Positions 48,205 through 60,200 of a stretch of 64,000 nt of DNA are shown piece by piece. The position numbers and the translations under genes are program-made. Every line of letters starts with the position of its first letter. Position 1 is the first letter of the stretch. Below the pieces are notes generated by a model. It was not told the DNA's origin and did no database searches. It worked only from the letters and a program-made list of their open reading frames with translations. Origin of the DNA: Steromphala cineraria (lineage: Eukaryota > Mollusca > Gastropoda > Trochida > Trochidae); contig OU744736.1 in assembly GCA_916613615.1 (NCBI GenBank), positions 7,404,224 through 7,468,223 of the forward strand, given 5' to 3'.

Positions 48205-51200
48205 CTGGGGACAGAGCAGAGTTTTACATAATATTATGAAAGACAGACCATAATCGGAGGTAGAAGTTTGCACTGCGGTCCCTAGGGCTCTACACCGAGT
48301 GATCATTATAGAAGATAACAGTTTTTATGAGTGTAAACTTTTATAAAAAAAACCAACAACCTGTCAATGGAAAGTACAGAGATAACTATGCTAATTTGTG
48401 CTCCAAGAAGAACACCCAACGCCCTACAAATTCCTTCCCAAGGCATAACCTGCAAAACTCTCCATCACTGAGTTATAATACTCCTAATCCTAGTGTTTCT
48501 GATGATTATTCACCCACGCCCTACCCACACCTGACTCTACCCACTTCCCCCGCCCCTTGCGTCCCACTGTCTCTTCCCTTCCCCTGCCCCTTACGTCCCA
48601 TTCCCCGTTCCCTTCCCCTGCCCCTTGTGTCCCATTCCCCTCCCTTTTGCTCTACCTTGTGGTCCTGTAGCCAGATCTCCAGCTGACTCTCAGGCAGGTA
48701 GTACGCCTTGATGTACGTCTCCACAAACTCTCGTTCTGGGATCGGTCTGTGACACAAAATTAGATATATATTGTAACAAGTGAAGAAGCGAGCAAAGCTC
48801 ACATAACCCCGCTCCCCACTTTGTTCAAAGAATTTCAAATAGTAAAACTGATTAATATGGTTAAAGTATGGTCGTTGAGTATACAGTAAGTCATTGTGTA
48901 AGTCTTCTTTCAACTGAAACCCAAATACCGAATTCATTAATAGGTTTTACAATTAAAAGGGTACATCTAAAGATATTGGTTGATCTTTGTTTCAAATTTG
49001 AGGTAGTTATCATGAATATTCTACGAGATGCACTGAGGACCAAACTATTTTTGTTGAGTCACTTTGTCAGTTATGTTTTCCAAAAAAACCACAGAGAAGA
49101 AAATCCATATATATTGTTTAACTCTCACAAGGCATATCCAGCAATCACGTTGACATTTGTAGCAAATTTGGTGAAGCTTAGAGATGTATATTTCAGGAAA
49201 TATGTTCAGGACAAAGTAAATTATCATAGAATCACTGTTTTAGTCATGTTTCCATGGAAACCGCCAACATTTAAAAAATAAAAGTACCGAGGGTACAGAA
49301 GCTCACCTTAAAATGAATGATGTGGTAAAATGGTTTAATTTTACATGTAACCATCTTTTATATAATTGATTATGGCTGCCATCATGATTTTTTTATCTTT
49401 TAAAATACTAGTCTTCTTTTGGAAACCACTAGAGCTTGAACAAACATTAATACACGGATGATATAATCATGATAAGTTAACAAGCAGTAGGTTTTTGTAT
49501 AACTTTTTTGTTTATCTGTGGCTGAATTGGTGACCATCTTGTACTTTTTAATCTTCAAAATGCTACTTTTATGTGGGCATCCGTATTAATTTCATTATGA
49601 TATCTTGATTGGTTTAGGTGTATCCATTTAAATGTCATTCATTACTTACAGGATGGTGGCCACTTACATTTGTTTTGTAGTGAATCATTAATATGATTTC
49701 AAGATTATTTCACTGATGGTTATGCTGCATGGGATATTGAGAATCCCAAAAGTACAGATTTTTCAAGGAAAATGAATGACTGATTGAGAGGAAAGTCATA
49801 AACACAGCAATGCATAAGACACGTTTATTTTGTTCACATAATATTTACATGTCAAGTGACCATGAGATGTCTTTCATTAAAGTATCAATTTATTTAACAC
49901 TCATACAGTACTATAATGGTAAACATTTTTGCATTGTCAAATCAACAGAGAGATATGACAAATCAAATTTCCTTACTTTTCTTACTAAACCCTTTTCGAT
50001 TTTCATCTGCATATTTATTCCACATCAACTTATCATGTAGATTGCTAAACACAAAGCTTATTGTAGACAAGTTTTGTGTAAGTTGTTATTCTTAGAAAGA
50101 ACATATCACTGTCATGAGAATACAAGTCCATAACTTTTATTGCATACACATGGGCCATGGCCATATATAGCATATTGCTCTACCATATCAATTGGGTCAG
50201 GTTGATTATGCAACAGACTAGCAGCTGACACTGTGATGCTAGCAGCCTGCATAGTGGAATATCTGAACTCTGGTTGACCCCTTATGTGTGGTATTTAAAG
50301 GAATATAAGGGAGATACCATTGTTTAAAATTTAACATGTTTAATGTGATTTGGTTTTTGCAGCTAGTTACCATAAGGATTTTAAACAAATTAATCAATTA
50401 TGTTTGTCTTTCATCTTAATTTTTTTAACACTTAAAAATATAGAACAACTTGCACGACAATCTTAAATATTCCATATTTAAGATAATATTATGATTAGTA
50501 AGTTCAAATTAGAGAATTTATATGGTGCCAGTGATCACTTGATGAAAGCTTAAAATTTAATAATAATGATGTGTCATCTGACATCTGCAGCTGAAAAGTC
50601 AATATGGCTGCTATTGCGGCCATCTTGGTTTCTAAAAACTGAAACATCTACCTTTCTGTGCGGAATCACTATAGGTATAACATACTACAATATAAAAATG
50701 ATATCTAGATTGGTTTAGGAGAAATAGTCTTTGTCATGAAATCTAATTGAAAATTCAATATGGCTGCCATGGCGGCCATATTGGATTCTCAAAACTTAAA
50801 CGTCTACCTTTCTGTGCGGAATTACCATAGGTATAACATACTACAATTTCAGAATGATATCTGTATTCGTTTAGAAGGAGTAGTCTTTTTCGTGAAATCT
50901 AATTGAAAATTCAATATGGCTGTCATGGCGGCCATCTTGGATTCTCAAAACTGAAACGTCTACCTTTCTGTGAGGAATCACCATGGGTATAACATACTAC
51001 AATTTCAGAATGATATCTGAATTCGTTTAGGAGGAGTAGTCTTTTTCGTGAAATCTAATTGAAAATTCAATATGGCTGCCATGGCCGCCTTCTTGGATTC
51101 TCAAAACTGAAACGCCTACCTTTCTGTGAGGAATCACCATGGGTATAACATACTACAATTTCAGAATGATATCTGAATTCGTTTAGGAGGAGTCTTTTTC

Positions 51201-54200
51201 GTGAAAGTTTACGGACGGACGGACGGACAGACGGATGGACGGACTGACGGACTGACGGACTGACGGACTGACGGACAGACGGACGGACGGAAAGAATGAA
51301 CGCTATATACCCCCGCTTACGCTGTAAGGCGGGGGTATTATAAACAATTTCTTCACTTTTGCATTAACATGTGGCATAACGATACTTTGATGTTATAGAA
51401 TAGCTTGCTAAGAATGCAAACATATCAAATATCATTAGGAACATTGAGACATTTTATCAAAAACATAATTTGTTCACAAATATTAAGAGAATTCTTTTAA
51501 CTGAAAGGAGAGCAGGGTTTATGATCAAAAGCGGTTCAACCAGAAATACAGTTATCAGTATTGATAATTTCTATGTTTCACAAGGCGCTAGACATCTTGG
51601 TGGGGATAACAGCATGTGGATCCACTAAAGAACACACTCTCTTTAGAACAACAATGCACTTTTAACCTACCTACTCAGTCCCCAATATATTTATCTTTTA
51701 TCCCACAAAGTATTATATATAACGTAAAAGCAGTTGTAAAGGAAAAGTGCAATATAAACCCACTTGATGTCCACGATCTGGTTGACTCTGGTGACGAACT
51801 GTTGGAAATCTAGCTGCATCAAGGCTCGACCCTCGTTACTGCACTTCTTGGCGTTAGCATACCTGCACAGAAAATACTCATAATAAGAGGAGTCTTACCT
51901 GGAGAGAATATTCAGATAGGGAAGGCTCATCTAGAAGCAACTATTAGTCAGATACAGCAATCCTTCATTCTCTAAAACAAAAGTAGCTCAAGTCACAAAA
52001 TCCTGATCTTACCTCTGTTGTTTTAAGAGCATTTGTCAGGTGGAAAAGGGGAAGCCTGATTGGATGTAATTGAACTTAGTTCTGGAATCTGCTTTGCTCT
52101 TTCAAAAGTCATAATTTCAAAACATCAGTCATTCCCATATGCTTAAGAAAACTTAAACTCATTTCACTCTGCATTTCTGAACAGTACTTAACAGTCACCT
52201 AACTTGACTATTGAATGTTGCAATAGCTGTAGGCAAAGATGACAACAGGCAAGTGTTCTCAGTAACTGCAATTTTTCAGATAGTTTGTGTTGCAAAATTT
52301 TACCACTGGGAAACGTGTCAAAGGACTGATAGGACACTCTTATTACAACAGAAGTTTGATCAGGATTTCTTAAAAATAAATAAAATACTTTGAGCGACAT
52401 ATTTCTGAATAAAATGATTATTACTCAAAATAAAAAAAGTATTAATCTATCTTCAGAATAATGATTGTACTGTGTATTTGGATAAAAAATTTTCCTGAGA
52501 ATCTGTAAACTAACCCGTCCACAAACGTCCTGTTAGAGAAGCGGACGCAGTGCTCCCAGAGCAGATTCATCACAACTTTGGGTATAGGGACTCTCCGGTC
52601 TACCTCCAGCAGCTTGTTGTGGAACCCTACCAGGCTCTGTAGGATACCAGAGGATGAAATGACTGATGAGGCAGAGCTAATAAAAACTACTGAAATAGTT
52701 CATGGTAAGTAGGTAATCGACAAACTGCAAACTGTCTGATGCGCACCTCCAAGTGCTCCCTTCTGGATCTGCCAATGAAGTAATTTGAAATAATAAAGAA
52801 GTTTATCATCTGTATTCCTTACTTATGGCCAGTAGGTTACCTGCAAAATATGATAGGGAATGTTCAACTCTTTATAACTAAGTGTGGTCTACAAACTATC
52901 CGACAAACTATCCGAAATAATAGGATATTTATTCAAAGCAGAAACTCTTAAAGTCAAACAGTAGTTGATCATCCTATTCCAACTCACAGCTAGTAAATGG
53001 TCCACATAGTTGTTGTGTTGAGACATGATATCCTTGACGTCCCAGCGGACGTTGCTCATCTGTTGCAGTACAAACTCGTAGTCCACAGCATGCACTGCCA
53101 CACCCTTGTACACCGGCTTCCGTACCTCCGCCGACATCTTCACAGTCTGTGGAAGTCAGGGTTGATATCGTGAAATAGGTTTCTTAATGGAGTTGTGACG
53201 ATAAAGACATGTAACAATACGATACATCTCAAGATATCAATATACTTTTGAATTTTTTTTTGATTTTTAGGTTTAAAAAATGATGCATATCACGATAAGT
53301 ATATATCCATTCACTATACAGATATGGTCATGTGTACCTCAAGCAACCCTTAAGGTCTCTTCTCCTGTGTTCAGGTTTAGCTAGGTTAACTGAGGCTTAA
53401 ACAACCAATTATAACAATATATCATCACAACTCTAGCAGCCATGCCAAATAGTAAAGTAGTAAGTAAGTAGCTAGGTATGTAATGACATCCCTTGAGTGG
53501 TAATTCACTTTCTCACCACTCACTCAAGTGACAATAAAAGTTAAAAGCTAGATAGGTTTATCCTTGACCAACTTATAATAAAGAGTCTCTCACTCTCAAT
53601 CATCAGGCAAAAGATATTTCATCACAACTTTATCTGCCACACTAAAAAGTATGAAAATACAGTAAGTATAAAAATAAGTCGATAACAACGTAGCTAGGTA
53701 TAGCAATAAGCAAGACGGACCTGAGAGAAGAACTGCTGCAGGAAAGCCTTCTTGGTGGGCGGAATAAGAGACTCCATGAAGGGCTGGAGGTACTCTAGCT
53801 GCTCAGATAGGAACACTCTGTAATCGAAACATGAAATAGATTAACATAGATGATGAAGATTTTTTCTCTATTAAACATCATTTGAATAATTCTACAATTT
53901 CCTTTTTCTCAATTTGTTCTCAGACAGTGTCCAATACATTTTATTCTTATTTTTCGAGGGAATGATTTGTTATTAATTATCTAAAGCCAGTTCCATAAAA
54001 AACAAATACTAAACCCTGTCCTGTTTAATTACATCGTCAAAAATATTAAGACATTGGCCGAAATGACCATAACGGCTGACATGCGGACATTATCACGTCT
54101 TTTTTAACCATATGATATCATTAATGGTTTAAAGAGGTCACAGACAAACATCACAAATATGGTATGCAAACCATCAGCAACTGTTTCTATCATTTTGAAA

Positions 54201-57200
54201 GTATTTTACTAACTAGATTAGCGTTTGCGGGATACCGCAAAAGCAGAGCAGCCCCGGAACTTTGGGTTTCGCCTTACCCTGTTCCGCCTTTTACAGGCCT
54301 CACCAAATTGGGAATTTTCTCGTGACCTTGACCTTTGACACTCAAGGTCACACAATCAATGAACACATTTCATTGAGTATAACATTATTGTAATGAAATA
54401 AAGTGTTAAAAATACAATTAATCCATTTTCTCCATATATGTTGACCTTGCTGTGACCTTGACCTTCGACAATTAGTACCCAAAACTTTTTGAAAATGTTG
54501 AACTTCTCAAGAGATAATATAAACAAAATCTAAACTTCATAGCACAAAAACTTTTCAAGTTATTGTGTTTAGAAGGAATTGCAATAACTCATATCTCATG
54601 ACCTTGACCTTTGACCTTCAAGGTCACACAATAATTGAACACTTTTTATTGAGTATAACAATCATGTATTGATTAAAAGTGATCATAGTTAAAATTAAGC
54701 ATTTTCGCTAAACCATGCTTAAGTCATGACCTTACTGTGACCTTGACCTTTGATAGATTGTAGCCGAAACCTTTTCAAAATTTTTTACTTTTCCAAGGAT
54801 GATATATACCAAGTTAGAGCTTCATAGCACAAAAACTTTTCAAGTTACCGTGTTTACAAAGAATTTTGTGGTGATTTTATAACTCTTGACCTTGACCTTT
54901 GAACTTGAAAGTGAACATGTCATAATGGTTCCCTGGAAGTATTAACATTTAGACATGTTCATGAGTTCTGAAAAGCTAAATGGGATAAAGTTATACCCCA
55001 ATTTAGTGCATTTTGTAATAACTCATATCTCATGACCTTGACCTTTGACCTTCAAGGTCACACAATCATTGAACACTTTTTTTTGAGTATAACAATCATG
55101 TATTGATTAAAAGTGTTCATAGTTAAAATAAAGCATTTTCGCTAAAACATGCTTACGTCATGACCTTGCTGTGACCTTGACCTTTGACGGATTGTAGCCA
55201 AAACCTTTTCAAAATTTTTTACTTTTCCAAGGATGATATATACCAAGTTAGAGCTTCATAGCACAAAAACTTTTCAAGTTATCGCGTTTACAAGGAATTC
55301 TTAGTGTGAATACATAGCTCGTGACCTTGACCTTTGACCTTGAAAGTGAACGTGTCAAAATCGTTCCCCCGAGGTATGAGGAGTAAGGTATGAATAAGAG
55401 TTCTGGAAAGCTTAGGGGAAAAAAGTTATAGCTAGTAGTACGAGTGCGGCGGCGGCGGCGGCGGCGGCGGCGATGGAAACTTCACAAAAACTGATAGCAG
55501 CCCCGTCCTTAGACGGGGCTGCTAATTAATTTCTACCCCAATGGTAATTAGATAGATAGAACAACTCACAGTGACTCTGTAGCGACCACCCTCTCTGACA
55601 GTCCGTAGAGTCGGTCGGGTGACCTCAGGTCAACTATCGGGGACATACTGGCCGGCAGTACTCGGTCCTGTACCATGGATATAGATGTTATTATCATGAA
55701 TAGATGGTTGTCATCACAAAATAAATCTATTTGCAGCTATTTGTCAGTACATTAAAGTATGTATCAAAATGGAATTATTGATAGTATCATATGCCATATT
55801 GAATATGATTTGTTAGTTCTGTATTTCAGTTAAATATATACAAGAATAGGATAAAAGCGTTGAATCTAATCAATGCTTGGTCATAATTGAAGCAAAATAA
55901 CTAAAACAAGGCAAGACCTGAAGATTTCAATATTGATTTTACCTTATTATCGTCCCCCTCCGGTCCTGGTGCATTATGGTTTGCCATGTCAACTATCATG
56001 TTGTCATGGATACGGTGTAACGTTGTTCGTAGACGGTTGTTGACTGTTCGATCCTGAAAACACAATTTTTAATCATTACACTAGAGTAACCGGCAGAAAA
56101 TAAACAATGTGAAACAAATGTTGTGGTAGGTTAAATGCAATCAAATCACACAAGTGTTGACTGGGAAACAACCACGACACCGAGCCTTTTACTTCATATG
56201 TCATACGTTGCATGTACAGAATGCGATACTGTTTTTATTACAACATTACAATCAACTTCTGGAGGTAGTCAAAAGACCTTTAATTTAACACAAATCATCT
56301 TAATACAAAACAGATACATATAATTAAGTGACAAAAAAATCCATTTATAATTGAACAATTACTTTCAGTGTAGGAATGGTTGTGAGCTTACAGTTATTTT
56401 CATTACTTTGTTTTAAAGAGTTTGCCTAATAACTGACAATGCGCGCAATAGAATACAATTTACAATCTTATCAACTTACCAACTCAGATCCAAAGAAGGT
56501 ATATACCTGAAAAAGTGCACAATAATTTTTGAGAGTATGTAGAAATCAAACATCTGACATAAGTAAATGTTACTGAAATTATTTGAAATGATAATTTGAA
56601 TGTTGCAATTCATCTTCAGTCTCTTGCTTGATAACAGTGTTTGCTTCTTCACCAATGTAAAAGTTGACTATCAATCAGACTTGTTCTTCTTCATCACATC
56701 AGCTTCGATACTGCCAATCCAAGAAATTTATCTCTTTCACAAACGATTCCTTAAATCTTTGCATTTAGAATATGTTATGTGCCAGAAATACCTACAACAG
56801 CCAAGAACTTAGAAATTGAAAGCATAAACTAGGAGACAATAGATGAAACCTACAGTATATAGAATGTAGTCAAACAGCTGCGACATGCAGGTGATCACAT
56901 CGAATGCAATCGGCTTCAACACTGACGTCATCTGGAGGTATTTACCTGTAAAACAAACAAATAAAGTCATTCACCTGAACATGTAACATTATGTGACTCA
57001 GTGTATAAAAAGTAACAAGTTGCAGGGAAATACAGATAATCTGCTCTAAGATAACTATTGTAGTAAAGGCATATGTTGATTCACAGTGTTTCTGACAATT
57101 TCAGCTCTAAGATGTTAAAACAAGTCTACTCTGATACTTACCTATAACAGGAGCAACACTGAGTGTGGCTTGGGAAACGATGGGAGCATGTTTTAAATTT

Positions 57201-60200
57201 GTTTGTAGAACCAAAGCATAAGCAAACCATTTATCCCCAAGCTTGGCTCTTGGCTTGGTGTTGTAGATATGTTTTAACTTTGAACTCATTTGGCAAATAT
57301 CATAAAACTTTGCCAAAATAGTGTAAACTTACCAATAACACGAAGTACATTTAGCGTGGTGTTGGTAATGATGGGAGCATGTCGATGTTTCTTTCCTCGA
57401 TTTGATCGCTGCCGAGAGTACCTACAGAAAACAACCAGTTACATCAAATACCCAAAATCATTAACATTAAGAAAGTTACATTTTATACATTTTAAGTACC
57501 AGTAAATTAATGTTTGCAGCCACTTCACATTAATTCAGCAGTAAGTTGCGAGTATCAGGTTTAAAAATTAGTTGCGAAACTTGTGATGTTAGGGCAAGAG
57601 ACTTGTTCAACTTGTGATTTGTGTTACTAAACAGAAATATAGAGCCATTGCCTCTGTAGAGCATCAGGTTTTATGTTTGATTTTGCTTTAAGGTGTGGCC
57701 AATGTGGTTCCCCCCTTAGAAGGGGCAACAGGGTCACAAAATCTACAATTTATAATCCTCACTAGTCCAGGAGTCTGTACACAAAGTTTCAGCTTTCTAG
57801 GCCTTATGGTTCGAGAGAAGACGTCGAAAATGCACAAAGTTTACGGATGGATGGATGGATGGACGCCTAACACCATGCCATGCCATAAGCCAATCAGGCC
57901 TTACAGGCCAGAAGAGCTAAAAAGGGGCATTTCAGCAGCGAGTATCAGGTTTATAATTGAGAAACTTGTGATGTAAGGGCAAGGGTCTTGTTCAAATTGA
58001 GATTCTGTTACCTGCCAGAACACATGGGCACCATGTTTGGAAATGAAGACAGGTAATCTAAGAGAGCACTGGTTGGTGGCAAGGACACTGACCTGTATGA
58101 TCTGGTCTCCCCGGTCAGTTCATCGATGTAGTCCTGCTTGAGCTCGTCAGGAACATCCGAGTCACTGTCCGAGTCTCCGTACCCATCCTCCTGGTTCTCC
58201 TGGGGAGACAAGAGCAATATGTTACATACAGTCTCATTAAATTTGAATTTGATCTGAGAAATATAAGTTTCAAAATATTAAAGCTTGCGTGTTTACAGTT
58301 TGCTGTCCACTTGGTCTGAAAGCAGGCCTGTTAGTTGCAAATGTTTTAGAATAATTTCATTGGCCACAAGTGGACACTCTATCAACTGCACTACTTCCCC
58401 AGTGCAAAAGACAGATAGAAAGAAAGAGAAACCCAACACAGCATGGAAGTGTTACATACAGTCAAATACAATCACATGATCCAGAGAACCATTGTTCCTT
58501 TCAGATTTGGCTTGTTGGGGAAGAGGTCAGCAAGCCATGTTGGCGTGTGGGATTTTAGAGATATTACAGATAGGCCTTCGGGCTTTTAGGGACTAAAACA
58601 TTTCGAACAATGCATAGAATATCAGCTAGAATACTGACATAAATACACTTTTCTCTTCACATGGTCTGAAAGCAGACTGTTCGTAGTATGCGTGTAGAGT
58701 TCATGAAAGATTCTCAACTCCACCAACTGACAGCTAATTGTTAATACCTTTAAAGGCACATCTAAAGATTATGGTTACATCTATCTTTGCCCCCTCTACA
58801 CATGGACAGATAGAAAGCAGGATAGGAGAGAAAGTTATTTACCCCGACACTTGAGAAGACATCTTCCTGTTCCTCATCCTCCTGGGCGATGTCAAACGGA
58901 CTTCCTTCCTCCAGGTAGCGTGTAAAGTATGCGTTGCCCTGCAAGCTCTCAGAGTTACCTCCCTCTACAGGGGCATCACTATCCACGTTTGTGCCCATTT
59001 TTGCCTTCCAGTTCCGTAGAAACCGAAACTCCTGTAGCGTGATAACATTTTTGTAATTAAAGGTTTTATTTCATTAATATGTAATGCCTTACATAAATCA
59101 TGAAATAATACGGTAGAGACTATTTACACTCTCATGAGAGTTGGTTATTGGTAAGTGCCTTTTTGGCAAAATATCAACAATTTACGTCATATATGATAAT
59201 CTAATTATGCATTTTATCTCTGAGCAACTGTAATGGTTCAATTCATATTTTTATTTTGTTCTTATCTTTTGTTGTCAATGAAATAAAAGAAACATCAAAG
59301 CAGATTTTTCACCAAACAATTGGGTCATAAGATATCTGCAACAGTACAAAATTTATCATTAAGGGAAGTAACATGTAATAATAGAGATGAAGTCCTCCAA
59401 GGTTAACCATCATTGTAAGCAATTACTATCCGAACAGATTACTCACTCAATCACAGAGACTTGGACAAATTTCAGGTCAATTTTGTGCTAGTTCTTAATT
59501 CAAGCAATCACCATTCCTCTGGGGTATAAGATAATTTTTTGATAACATCTGGGCGACATCTTGACATCAACATTGCCTGAATTTTAATTACATAATATTG
59601 CATGAAAGTGGTAATTAAAATGTTTTGACCCACCAGAAGTTGCAGAATGTTAAAGTTTGATTTCACAGGACACAGCTCCCAACCTTCATTTTCTAGGAAC
59701 ATCCGCAGTTCATCAAGACGAGCCCTGAACAACAATAGTTAGTGTTTCACTTGTTTTCAATATGCCCAAACGTTAAACATATCATGATGGAAACATGATA
59801 TAATTCTTAATAAATACACTGTAGCCATTTTCTTAGGGAATCCGAGTTTATCATTTTAACTTCTTCTTCCACATTGATAACTTGATAATGTAGTTGAGTA
59901 TTTAGATACATGACCATCTTAAGGTTACAATCTTTAAACTATTACTATCAAATAACTTGCATCATGTGGACTTGGACTGGATGGGGTCAGCTAATCGATG
60001 AAATATAGATTGAGAAAAAGGGTCAGTCAATAGCAGGGGTCAGCTTATATCATACCCAGTCATATGCAGTATTTATGTAGACAATTTGAAGAAAAATGTT
60101 TTTAAAAAATTGCTACTGCCCCTTCAACGAGAAACTGCCATGGAAATGAGATGGTCTCCTCCTGCATGACCCACCTGTGATGGTTGCGGAAGTAGTTGAG

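Noticed and set aside
58355..58400. A-box-like sequence on the minus strand suggesting a tRNA or SINE
   Set aside because: No B box at the expected distance, so not supportable.
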